Shown piece after piece: positions 44,657 through 52,750 of a stretch of DNA of 64,000 nucleotides. A program made the position numbers and the translations under genes. Every line of letters begins with the position of its first letter. Position 1 is the first letter of the stretch. The notes under the pieces were generated by a model. That model searched no databases. It was not told where the DNA came from and saw only the letters and a list, made by a program, of their open reading frames with translations. Where the stretch lies: NCBI GenBank assembly GCA_035528035.1, contig DATKZI010000044.1, positions 1-64,000 on the forward strand. The letters run 5' to 3'. This stretch comes from JABLTI01 sp035528035. GTDB lineage: Archaea > Asgardarchaeota > Heimdallarchaeia > JABLTI01.

Positions 44657-45262
44657 TTAGGATTTAGGGGTCAAAAACTCGAATCCTAAGCTTGTCAACA
44701 TAGTTACTAATCTGTTTAAGGGTAAACCCATTACATTATAGAAACAGCCTTCTATACGATCAATTAAAGCTGCACCTATACCTTGAATTGCATATGCTCC
44801 TGCTTTATCAATTACAAATTCATTATCAACATAAGTAGCGATTTTTTCATCAGATAACGCAACCATACTTACAAGAGTTTTTTCAACTCCTGAAACTAAT
44901 CTCTTTGTGTTAGTATCAAGTATGCAGATACCAGTATATACTTCATGAATATTTCCTAGAATTTTCTTTAACATTGCAATAGCTTCATCTCTATTTTTTG
45001 GTTTGCCAATAACTTCTCCTCGTAAAACAACAGTAGTATCAGCTCCAATTATCAGCGAATTTGCTTTCTTTTCATCTGGTAATGATGCTTCTACACAAAG
45101 TATTTTCTGATAAGCAACCTCTAAAAGAACTTCCTCAATTGTTCTTGAGCTTCTTAACTCTTTTTCTTCCTCTTTACAAGGAATTACTTCGTGTTGAATT
45201 CCTATAAGATTAATTAATTCATGTCTTCGTGGAGAACCAGAAGCTAAAATAATTTTTTTCAT
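44657..45262 (-). CDS. Maf family nucleotide pyrophosphatase
   Basis: Hydrolyses non-canonical or modified nucleoside triphosphates (dTTP/UTP or m7GTP type). The signature is ILASGSPRRHELINLIGI, followed by LIIGADTTVVLRGEVIGKPKN and DKAGAYAIQGIGAALIDRIEGCFYNVMGLPL. 201 aa from the ATG at 45262 (MKKIIL), with an ATG two codons earlier as alternative. No operon partner. Confidence 0.92.
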   Translation of the reverse strand: MKKIILASGSPRRHELINLIGIQHEVIPCKEEEKELRSSRTIEEVLLEVAYQKILCVEASLPDEKKANSLIIGADTTVVLRGEVIGKPKNRDEAIAMLKKILGNIHEVYTGICILDTNTKRLVSGVEKTLVSMVALSDEKIATYVDNEFVIDKAGAYAIQGIGAALIDRIEGCFYNVMGLPLNRLVTMLTSLGFEFLTPKS

Positions 45263-45459
45263 ATTCATTCAAACTCTAATTTTTACTAGTATTATTAACA
45301 AAAAATAGCTATAAATAAAGAATTCGACAATAAAAAGAAATTTAAAAGATATTCATTATATTTTTCTAGTAAATAGACACTTCATAATAGTGTTAATATT
45401 CATTTAAAGCTAATTCCAAATAAAATTAATAGTCCTCAAAGGGAAAAGGTGTAAAACTT

Positions 45460-47049
45460 ATGTCTAAGCAAGACACTGATATTGCAAAATTAGATAAAAG
45501 ATATTTAGGCGCTCTTCTAGATGCATTAGAGAAACGTAAAAAGAATAATGAAATCGAGCCAGGACTTTATGAGTCATTAAAGGAGAAATATTCAATCGCC
45601 TATGAAGCTGCTGAGGATAAATCTTATCTCTATGATGGCTTCACTACCTTAGAAGCTATTGCACCTAATCCTGAAACTATTTACAGTTCAGTAAAACAAC
45701 TTCTTCAAAGATTTGAAGATTTTGAAAAAGAGAAAAATAAAATCAAAGAACGTTTTTCAAAATTGGATGATTTATTTAAAGAAGGAAATATTTCCGAACC
45801 CGTACTTAGGAGTAAGAAAAAGGAATATGAAATTTTATTATTGAAATATGATGATCAAAAGCAAGAATATCTTGATGCCATTCCATCTACATTAGAGATT
45901 GTTAAAGCAATGAATGATGGTATATTAGAAAGATTGGAAGAACTTGAAGCAGAAAAAGCTGTAAATCAATCTAAAACAGTATTAGATGAAAAATCACATT
46001 TAACTAGAATTAAGAATGACATTGCCAAAGCAGTTAAGGAGCTCTCAAATTTAGTGGAATTAGATTTTAGTGCGGATGATTGGAAGAAACCATCAGTGGC
46101 AGCTACCAGAGAAGATTCTATTGCAATTACTCCTTTAAAGGAGCAATTTAAAGCTCCTGAACGTCCTAGAATAGAAACTGAATCTTTACGAACTCCTCCT
46201 CCCCCACCAAAAGAAGCTATTTGGGTTAAATGGAAGAATATGATAATTGGAAAACGCGTTGGTGATGTAAGCATGGCTGGTGGTAATTATGTAATAATTG
46301 CTACTGATAGACCATCCTTAGCAATAATTAGGGATTTTGCCTTAACAGGACCAGCTAGGTTACGTACATCGACCAATCCCAAAGTAATAGAAGAACGATT
46401 AAGTGATATGGTGAAAGAAGCATACAATATTGAAGAAGGAAGAGCTTTATTACCTGAACAATTAGTGAAATTTGCTATTGATAACAAAATTGGGGTAGAT
46501 TTATTCAGACTTATAAATTCATATTATGCTTCAGTTGGAATAGGAGCAATTACTATTCAAGGCAAAGAAGCAATAATTAATGAAAATGCTCAAGTATTAA
46601 CTTTAGCGGAAAATGTCAATCTTTTGGGTAAAAGAGTTTTAGCTCCTGATAGATCATTAATTGGTGTAATACATGAGTTATACTATGACCCTATTGCATC
46701 GAATCTTTATGCTTTTGCTTTCAAAGGTGTCCCACCACCTGTTATTAGAAAAATATATCAAGATTCACATAGCAGAGTTATGACTGATAATACATTTGGT
46801 GAATTCAGAAATGAAATAGCTAAAAAATTAGCTGTTCCTATTTATGAAGCATTAACCCCTTCGAGTGTTGTAAGATATTCGTTGATGAGCGGTTTAACAA
46901 AGAATATTAATCAATTAGTTACCTTAGTGGAAAGTATGAATCCGAGAATAACCAAAACGGTGGATATTAGTTCAATTTCAGACCAAGGAGTTCTCCTTAC
47001 TCGATTCCCATCAAATGCTTTGCCAAGAATAGAATACTTTGAATATTAA
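45460..47049 (+). CDS. Coiled-coil and PRC-barrel protein, CdvA-like domain set in reversed order
   Basis: 529 aa. Residues about 1-190 are a long charged coiled coil (e.g. LLQRFEDFEKEKNKIKERFSKL); residues about 220-250 are proline-rich (KAPERPRIETESL, TPPPPPKEA). Then come two beta-barrel-like units: about 255-300 (NMIIGKRVGDVSMAGGNYVIIAT) and about 385-430 (NLLGKRVLAPDRSLIGVIHELYYD), the second a good PRC barrel, and a helical C-terminal part. Archaeal CdvA also joins a PRC barrel to a coiled coil but with the barrel first. The function is not known; a membrane-remodelling or scaffold role is only suggested by architecture. Confidence 0.6.
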   Translation: MSKQDTDIAKLDKRYLGALLDALEKRKKNNEIEPGLYESLKEKYSIAYEAAEDKSYLYDGFTTLEAIAPNPETIYSSVKQLLQRFEDFEKEKNKIKERFSKLDDLFKEGNISEPVLRSKKKEYEILLLKYDDQKQEYLDAIPSTLEIVKAMNDGILERLEELEAEKAVNQSKTVLDEKSHLTRIKNDIAKAVKELSNLVELDFSADDWKKPSVAATREDSIAITPLKEQFKAPERPRIETESLRTPPPPPKEAIWVKWKNMIIGKRVGDVSMAGGNYVIIATDRPSLAIIRDFALTGPARLRTSTNPKVIEERLSDMVKEAYNIEEGRALLPEQLVKFAIDNKIGVDLFRLINSYYASVGIGAITIQGKEAIINENAQVLTLAENVNLLGKRVLAPDRSLIGVIHELYYDPIASNLYAFAFKGVPPPVIRKIYQDSHSRVMTDNTFGEFRNEIAKKLAVPIYEALTPSSVVRYSLMSGLTKNINQLVTLVESMNPRITKTVDISSISDQGVLLTRFPSNALPRIEYFEY

Positions 47050-47100
47050 ACTCAAATCCTTTCCCTTATACTATACAATTAATAAAATAGGGGGAGGGAG

Positions 47101-47149
47101 GCCTTTTGGCCATTGGAGAAAAAAAGAGTTTCTTTTTTGGTCAAAAGGC
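47101..47149. terminator. Long hairpin between convergent genes
   Basis: GCCTTTTGGCCA (47101-47112) pairs with TGGTCAAAAGGC (47138-47149) with one G-U pair, and the inner A-rich and T-rich tracts (47119-47126, 47130-47137) extend the stem. The hairpin follows a GGGGGAGGGAG tract at 47090-47100. It lies in the 229-base gap after the PRC protein gene. It may be a terminator or a stable 3' element. Confidence 0.5.
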
Positions 47150-47208
47150 AAAAGATAATTATTATTTCTTAGATTTAAAGCTTGCGACAGTTGCAAAATA
47201 AGACAAAC

Positions 47209-47230
47209 TATATAAAAAATTTTTTATATA
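47209..47230. repeat. 22-base perfect palindrome of A and T
   Basis: TATATAAAAAATTTTTTATATA is perfectly self-complementary over 22 bases. It lies in the gap between convergent genes, 48 bases downstream of the bpsA stop. It may be a bidirectional U-tract terminator, or simply AT-rich DNA. Confidence 0.5.
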
Positions 47231-47277
47231 ATAGAAAGTTTAATTGTATCAGTAATTTTATTGTCGGCAAAGATAAT

Positions 47278-48471
47278 TTAGTGTTTTAAAGTTTGTAATC
47301 GAGTAAAACTTTCTTTGCTAAAACATATTGGGCAACCTGAAGTTTTTAGAATCTCTATGGAACTAATCTCTTCTGATGCACCTACACGAATTTCATGACC
47401 GTTTGCACATTGATAGATTCTGATAGTTGGATTTAATTCACCAGTATAGATATTATCAGAGTAATGAGTTGGATAAAGTATTTTTGCTGAATCTGTAGTG
47501 CTTAAAATTGAAAGGAAAGTTGTATTTCCATGCATTTCTGCTCCTTCATAAAGATTAAATCCCGGAAGAAGTTGCTGAATTGCAAGACCATGTGCAAAGA
47601 TTACTCTTTGAAGTTCTAGTAAATCGTTTGGCGCTCTATGAGCGTAAGCTAAATATATCTTCTTATTTTGTTCTCCCTTTAATATTTGTAATGTTCTTGA
47701 GAGAAAAAGATTCAGACCTGACAAAGTATAGGGAGGATCAGTTAATACAACATCAAATTTATTCTGTAAAAATTCCGGTATTGGTTCTCTTAGATCATGC
47801 TGAATACAAGTGATATCAAAATTATTTTCTTGAGCGACATCCTTTATTATTTTAAGTAAACGTTCATCAATATCGAATACAGTTATTTTAGCTTTAACTT
47901 TGAGAAGAGAAATTGCTAATGATGTAAAGTCATCATCACCTAAAAGAGCTATTTCTCGTCCTTCAATATCATCATTCTGTAACATGAAATAAGCTCGTCT
48001 TATTGCTGTAATTGGTTTACCATATGCTTGATCTATATCTGTTTTAGGGATCGGTCGTATACTAGTAAACGCTCTCATTTTTTGGAATATTTCATCAATA
48101 TTACTTGGAAGTTCAATAGTCGTTCCTTCACATGTTTTACATGTTAAATCTTCTATATAAGAAAGGCTTAATTGCTCTGTTACATATCTTAATCCTTTTT
48201 CTGTTAATATTGCTCCTTTATTATTACGGTCAATGATTCCTTCCTTTTCAAGTTCCTTTCGTACCGCAGCTACAGTTGGGATTGGTAAATATAATTTTCT
48301 AGCTAAACTTTTGGAGCCAATTGTACCAGATCTATAAATTTCTCGAAGAATTCTTCTGACTAATTCTTTCCCTTCTTTTAATTCTGCTCTTTGAGCAATG
48401 TTCTCTAAAAGATTATTTGAATTTTTTTGATTTTGATTTGAAGGAGATTGTTTAGTCATAAAAAAATCCAT
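47278..48471 (-). CDS. bpsA: Branched-chain polyamine synthase BpsA
   Basis: Adds aminopropyl groups from decarboxylated AdoMet to make N4-bis(aminopropyl)spermidine. An N-terminal winged helix (residues about 40-100) precedes a Rossmann-type aminopropyltransferase domain. The BpsA/DUF43 family marks are LGDDDFTSLAISL, ITVFDIDERLLKII and DPPYTLSG, with a C-terminal Cys pair in QCANGHEI and CPIC. 397 aa. Its substrate donor is made by the SpeD-like enzyme encoded 3 bases upstream, a tight operon. Branched polyamines are best known from thermophiles, so this hints at a warm habitat or at inheritance from one. Confidence 0.9.
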   Translation of the reverse strand: MDFFMTKQSPSNQNQKNSNNLLENIAQRAELKEGKELVRRILREIYRSGTIGSKSLARKLYLPIPTVAAVRKELEKEGIIDRNNKGAILTEKGLRYVTEQLSLSYIEDLTCKTCEGTTIELPSNIDEIFQKMRAFTSIRPIPKTDIDQAYGKPITAIRRAYFMLQNDDIEGREIALLGDDDFTSLAISLLKVKAKITVFDIDERLLKIIKDVAQENNFDITCIQHDLREPIPEFLQNKFDVVLTDPPYTLSGLNLFLSRTLQILKGEQNKKIYLAYAHRAPNDLLELQRVIFAHGLAIQQLLPGFNLYEGAEMHGNTTFLSILSTTDSAKILYPTHYSDNIYTGELNPTIRIYQCANGHEIRVGASEEISSIEILKTSGCPICFSKESFTRLQTLKH

Positions 48472-48474
48472 CTA

Positions 48475-48855
48475 TTACTTAATTTCTCGGGGTAATTCTT
48501 TCAATTCAAATGAACCTGGCTGTAGATGTTCTTTGATATGGTTCCATGCTACAAAAGGGTCCAACGATTCTCCACAAAGGAAAATATCTAATGCAGCAAA
48601 TCTAAATTCTGGCCAAGTATGAATTGAAATATGTGTTTCTTTTAGAATAACAATAACACTGCAACCCATTGGTGAAAATCTATGAACTGATGCCTGAAGA
48701 ACATGAGCTCCAGCAATCTTAGCTGCTTCTGTGACCAATGATAATAAAGCCGTTTCATTATTAAGATCAGCTTCACAATTGTAAAGGTCAATTAACAATT
48801 CATTTACAGCTAGAGGGTTCTTTAAAGGATATTTCATAATCTCTTCTTTTGGCAT
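48475..48855 (-). CDS. speD: S-adenosylmethionine decarboxylase proenzyme with Thr at the cleavage site
   Basis: Makes decarboxylated AdoMet for aminopropyl transfer. The family block is ETHISIHTWPEF then ALDIFLCG, with the conserved His80-type residue in SIHTWPE and Cys94. In known prokaryotic enzymes the self-processing site is Glu-Ser (ESH); here it is Glu73-Thr74-His75, with the Thr codon ACA at 48634-48636. Processing would yield a 2-ketobutyryl rather than pyruvoyl group, or not occur. The ATG at 48855 is preferred because of a GGTGA ribosome-binding sequence; a longer frame begins at 48897. Co-transcribed with bpsA. Confidence 0.88.
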   Translation of the reverse strand: MPKEEIMKYPLKNPLAVNELLIDLYNCEADLNNETALLSLVTEAAKIAGAHVLQASVHRFSPMGCSVIVILKETHISIHTWPEFRFAALDIFLCGESLDPFVAWNHIKEHLQPGSFELKELPREIK

Positions 48856-49031
48856 ATCGATTTCACCTTTTTTTGCTGCTAATAACAAATAAACCATTAA
48901 TTTATTAGTATTTTATGATGAGCATTTTTAATTAACTATTATAAAGTTACTTATCCTTTGATTATGATAAGAATTGTAGTGCTGGAAAACTTTGATAAAA
49001 ATTATTAAACACAAATTCAGAAGGTAATTCT

Positions 49032-49790
49032 ATGACTAATGAAGATAGCACAAAAATAATTCGTTTTAGTAAAATCGAATCTACACAACTATTTGCAAGA
49101 GCATTGATAAAACAGGGTGATAATATTGATGGAACAATAATTATTGCAGAAGAACAAACATTTGGAAAAGGAAGATTAAATAGAAATTGGATTTCACCCA
49201 AAGGTGGTGTTTGGTTATCAATTATCCTTCAAAAAAAATTACCTCTTAGATTATTAGAGGGATTCTCTGTTAGATTTGGTCTTAGATTTGTTAGAAAATT
49301 AGGAGAATTAACGGGATTTCCTTTCCAAGTAAAATGGCCAAATGATATAATTCTTAATAGTAAAAAATTAGGTGGTATCTTAATAGATATATCCTCTCGA
49401 GACGATTCTTTAGAACATTTAATTTTAGGTGTTGGTATAAATGTCAACATTCAGAATTTTCCTTTGGATATAATAGAAACTGCATCATCTATGCAAATTG
49501 AATTGAAAAAAGAGTTTTCTCTAAATGATATCGAACAATTAATAATTAACACCTATAAAGAACTCATAAATGAATTAACTAATAATAAATTAGAAAAAAT
49601 TGCTAATATCTGGAAAAATTATTCCTTTACTTATAATTCATTGATCAATATTCACTCAGATGACCAACTGATAACTGGTAAAGATATTGGTATAACAGAG
49701 ACAGGTAATTTGAAAATTGATAGAAATGGAAAAGTGAAGATAATTTCTATGGGAGAAATTAATCTTTTACGTAAGGTTGTTGAGAATTAG
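49032..49790 (+). CDS. birA: Biotin protein ligase
   Basis: Attaches biotin to the carrier protein encoded at 50622-51101. The catalytic motif is GKGRLNRNWISPKGGVWLS (residues about 46-62), with KWPNDIILNSKKLGGILIDI following. The 252-residue protein has the catalytic and C-terminal domains and lacks the N-terminal DNA-binding domain of repressor-type BirA, so it cannot be the regulator of the adjacent operator. It is transcribed toward the hydrolase gene and overlaps its 3' end by 4 bases. Confidence 0.93.
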   Translation: MTNEDSTKIIRFSKIESTQLFARALIKQGDNIDGTIIIAEEQTFGKGRLNRNWISPKGGVWLSIILQKKLPLRLLEGFSVRFGLRFVRKLGELTGFPFQVKWPNDIILNSKKLGGILIDISSRDDSLEHLILGVGINVNIQNFPLDIIETASSMQIELKKEFSLNDIEQLIINTYKELINELTNNKLEKIANIWKNYSFTYNSLINIHSDDQLITGKDIGITETGNLKIDRNGKVKIISMGEINLLRKVVEN

Positions 49791-50590
49791 AAAACACTAA
49801 CCTCATCCAGTATTTTTTGATAATCGAGATGTTTATTCTGGAAATAATTTACAAAGAAATTTTTGATTTGATTGAAAACCTCATATCTTGCAAGATAATT
49901 AGTTAAATTATGATCAGCATTTGGAATCATAATAAATCGTTTTGGATTTTCTGCTTTAGAGTATAATTTCTTAATTCCTTCTAATGGAATGAATGTATCT
50001 TTTCCACCAGTGATTATAATAATTGGTCTTGGAGCAATTTCCTCGATACAATTCAGAGGATTATTACCTTGTATATCGCCAATTAATTGTTCTTTAATGC
50101 CTTTTTCAGGTAGTCTTACCAAACCTGCAAATTCCAGTCCTTCCCATATAGCATCAAATTCTGGATAATTAACCATAAATGAAAAATCATACAATGGTGC
50201 TTGTAAAGCTAAAGCTGCAATTCGATGATCTCGAGACGCATGACACGTAGCTATAGCACCTCCTAAGCTCACACCATATAAACCTATTTTCAATGGATCA
50301 ACTTTAGGATAATTTGTAAGGTAAGTAACAATCTGATCTAAATTGGAAAGAAATTTTTGGATTGATGTTACTCCCGGACTTGAACTAAAACCTGTAAAAT
50401 GAAAGACAAAATAAGCTATTCCCTCAGAAGTTAGCATAGAAGCTAGTTCTTCTTCTTTATCGAAATTATTAGTGATTAGTCCATGAACTTTACAAACAAC
50501 TGGAAATCTTCCATGTTCATCATTTGGATAGAATAATTTTGCACTTAGAGTACTGTGATAAAATGGTATAATCATTTCTTCGCTTATCAT
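49787..50590 (-). CDS. Alpha/beta hydrolase, in the carboxylase operon
   Basis: 267 aa alpha/beta-hydrolase fold. The nucleophile elbow is GVSLGGAIA (Ser near residue 110). A late acid and His fit GGKDTFIP and NADHNLT, completing a catalytic triad. It is transcribed with biotin carboxylase and carrier protein (31 bases after the carrier stop). In that context an acyl thioesterase or lipase activity that removes acyl groups is plausible. Sequence alone does not separate thioesterase, esterase and peptidase types. Confidence 0.8.
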   Translation of the reverse strand: MISEEMIIPFYHSTLSAKLFYPNDEHGRFPVVCKVHGLITNNFDKEEELASMLTSEGIAYFVFHFTGFSSSPGVTSIQKFLSNLDQIVTYLTNYPKVDPLKIGLYGVSLGGAIATCHASRDHRIAALALQAPLYDFSFMVNYPEFDAIWEGLEFAGLVRLPEKGIKEQLIGDIQGNNPLNCIEEIAPRPIIIITGGKDTFIPLEGIKKLYSKAENPKRFIMIPNADHNLTNYLARYEVFNQIKNFFVNYFQNKHLDYQKILDEVSVF

Positions 50591-50621
50591 AAAATCAAAT
50601 CTCCTTTTCTTATTCTTGCAG

Positions 50622-51101
50622 TCATTCCATAGGCTTAATTTTCACTAAAAGTTGTTTTGTAGATACTTGATCCCCATCATTAACAAAGATTTTTTCAACA
50701 ATGCCGTCAATAGGAGAAAGAATTTCATTTCGCATTTTCATTGATTCTAAAACAACCACACATTGCTGATCTTGGACTTGATCCCCAAGATTAACTCTTA
50801 CTTCTACAATTTTACCTGGAATAGATGCTTTAATATCTGCTCCTTTTCTAAATTTCAAATCGTTTCGCGCAAGTAATTGTGGTGCTGATCTGAAATCAAA
50901 ATCAATTTCTTTTCCATCAACATGAATAGTATTATCTTTATATTCAACTCGATATTCTCTACCATTAACAAATACACGATAAAATTTTCCGTTATAAAGA
51001 ACCTCAGGTTTGAAATAATAATCTTTAATTTTGATACCTTTTTTGGATTGTTCAAGATCTAATTCGGTACCATGTATACGAACTCTAAATTTTTTATCCA
51101 T
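50622..51101 (-). CDS. Biotin carboxyl carrier protein
   Basis: 159 aa. The biotinyl domain occupies residues about 85-158, with the biotin-Lys in LESMKMRNEI at Lys122. Ahead of it is a beta-rich N-terminal extension (KFRVRIHGTELDLEQSKKGI, EVLYNGKFYRVFVNGREYRV), which differs from the usual Pro-Ala hinge and probably contacts the carboxyltransferase or carboxylase. 4 bases separate it from the upstream carboxylase gene. A biotin ligase is encoded nearby, so the carrier can be modified. Confidence 0.93.
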   Translation of the reverse strand: MDKKFRVRIHGTELDLEQSKKGIKIKDYYFKPEVLYNGKFYRVFVNGREYRVEYKDNTIHVDGKEIDFDFRSAPQLLARNDLKFRKGADIKASIPGKIVEVRVNLGDQVQDQQCVVVLESMKMRNEILSPIDGIVEKIFVNDGDQVSTKQLLVKIKPME

Positions 51102-51105
51102 AATC

Positions 51106-52578
51106 TCAATCCCTTCCTATAGCATCCATTTTACCTTTCATTCGCCAATTTGACGATTGTTGTGGCAGATTCATTTCACTTTTCTTTAAACCAACAGCAA
51201 AAAGAGCAGAAGCAAGAGTGCAAACATTTTTCTCTAATTTTTCTAGTAGTTTTTGATCTTGAATAAAATTGATACTAATATCACCTTTTTGGAATTTTTC
51301 GTCATCAATTAATTCTTGAAAGAAGGAAATATTATTTGGAAATCCAATAATAACTAATTCTTTCAAAGCGTTTTGAGCTCGACTAATAGCTTCTCCTCGA
51401 GTTTCAGCTGCAACGATCATTTTACCAATTAAAGAATCATAGCAATTTGGTATTGTGAAACCTTCATAAATTGCTGTATCGAATCTGACTTGTGGACCAC
51501 CTGGTGCAGTGAATTTCTGAACTAATCCAGCTGTTGGTTGAAAATTATTTAATGGATCTTCTGCATTTATTCGAAGTTCCATGGCATGACCTCTAAATTT
51601 AATTTCTGATTGTTTAAAAGAAAGCTCTTCTCCTTGAGCGATTTTTATTTGCTCCTTAACAATATCTTTCCCTGTAAGCATTTCTGTGACCGGATGTTCA
51701 ACTTGAATTCTTGGATTGATTTCATTAAATAAAACTTTATTATCAAGATAAAGAAATTCAATTGTTCCAGCACTAATATAACCGAGATTTTTAGCTAATC
51801 GACACACTAAAGCACCAATTTCATTTCTTTTTACACGAGTTATTGCTTTAGAAGGTGATTCCTCAAGTAATTTTTGGTTTCTACGTTGTATGGAACATTC
51901 TCTTTCACCAAGATGGACAACATTTCCAAAATTATCAGCTAAAATTTGGAATTCAATGTGCCTTGGTTGATTGATAAATTTTTCAATAAAGACTTCTCCC
52001 CGACCAAAAGCTGCCTGTGCTTGAGCACTAGCATTCTGTAGTGCTTTCTTTAATTCCTTGTCTGAATGAGCAAATTGTATTCCCATCCCACCTCCACCAA
52101 AAACTGCTTTTACTAGAACAGGATAGCCTATTTCATTTGCTTGTAGAATACCATCATTCTCATCAGTAATAATATCAGATCCTCGAGGAACCTCTAAACC
52201 TGCTTCAATAGCTTTTTGCCTAGATTTAACTTTATTACCAAGAAGTTCTATAACATCAGCTGGAGGACCAATAAATTTAACCCCTTTCTCAGTGAGTTTT
52301 TTAGCAAATAGTTCGCTTTCCGAAAGAAAACCATATCCTGGATGAACACTTTCTATACCTTCACGAACACAAATGGAGATTATTTGGTCAATATCCAAAT
52401 AACCGGCAATCTTACCATCTTCAACTAGGGCAAATGCTTCATCAGCTAATTTCACGTGAAGTGCATTTTTATCAACAGAGGTGTAAATAGCATAAGTTTT
52501 AATGTCTAATTCACGAGCAGCTCGTATAATACGAACAGCAATTTCACCTCTATTAGCAACAAGCAAAGTGCTAAACAT
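51106..52578 (-). CDS. Biotin carboxylase subunit of acyl-CoA carboxylase
   Basis: 490 aa. ATP-dependent carboxylation of biotin. The start FSTLLVANRGEIAVRIIRAA, the ATP-grasp glycine loop KAVFGGGGMGIQFA, and the catalytic block EINPRIQVEHPVTEMLTGKDIV identify it. The C-terminal biotin carboxylase domain is complete. The gene heads a minus-strand operon with carrier and hydrolase. A TATA-like element (52597-52606) lies about 25 bases upstream, so the transcript is close to leaderless. Forms a carboxylase with the gene at 52751. Confidence 0.95.
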   Translation of the reverse strand: MFSTLLVANRGEIAVRIIRAARELDIKTYAIYTSVDKNALHVKLADEAFALVEDGKIAGYLDIDQIISICVREGIESVHPGYGFLSESELFAKKLTEKGVKFIGPPADVIELLGNKVKSRQKAIEAGLEVPRGSDIITDENDGILQANEIGYPVLVKAVFGGGGMGIQFAHSDKELKKALQNASAQAQAAFGRGEVFIEKFINQPRHIEFQILADNFGNVVHLGERECSIQRRNQKLLEESPSKAITRVKRNEIGALVCRLAKNLGYISAGTIEFLYLDNKVLFNEINPRIQVEHPVTEMLTGKDIVKEQIKIAQGEELSFKQSEIKFRGHAMELRINAEDPLNNFQPTAGLVQKFTAPGGPQVRFDTAIYEGFTIPNCYDSLIGKMIVAAETRGEAISRAQNALKELVIIGFPNNISFFQELIDDEKFQKGDISINFIQDQKLLEKLEKNVCTLASALFAVGLKKSEMNLPQQSSNWRMKGKMDAIGRD

Positions 52579-52619
52579 AATGGAAATGCAAGTTGGTATA
52601 TTATATAGTAGATTCGACT

Positions 52620-52632
52620 TTTTACAGTAAAA
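52620..52632. promoter_or_regulatory. Candidate operator, copy 1
   Basis: TTTTACAGTAAAA, a perfect 6-1-6 palindrome, lies in the 172-base divergent promoter region between the biotin carboxylase and carboxyltransferase genes. An identical copy is found at 52664-52676, with 44 bases from centre to centre (about four helical turns). This arrangement suits a dimeric regulator that controls both operons. Confidence 0.6.
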
Positions 52633-52663
52633 TTTCGCTCAAAAGATTTTTTTTCAGATTACA

Positions 52664-52676
52664 TTTTACAGTAAAA
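52664..52676. promoter_or_regulatory. Candidate operator, copy 2
   Basis: Second identical TTTTACAGTAAAA palindrome. It lies 75 bases upstream of the carboxyltransferase ATG, whereas copy 1 lies 42 bases ahead of the carboxylase ATG and just beyond its TATA-like element. No regulator gene is adjacent. Confidence 0.6.
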
Positions 52677-52750
52677 ACAAGGTAACCTTTTGTTATACTT
52701 AATTTGCTTTTATCTTATAGTTTGTCTAAGATAAGCTATACAGGAGATTA

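Noticed and set aside
49032..49790. BirA as the regulator binding the twin palindromes.
   Set aside because: The protein begins directly with the catalytic domain and has no helix-turn-helix domain.
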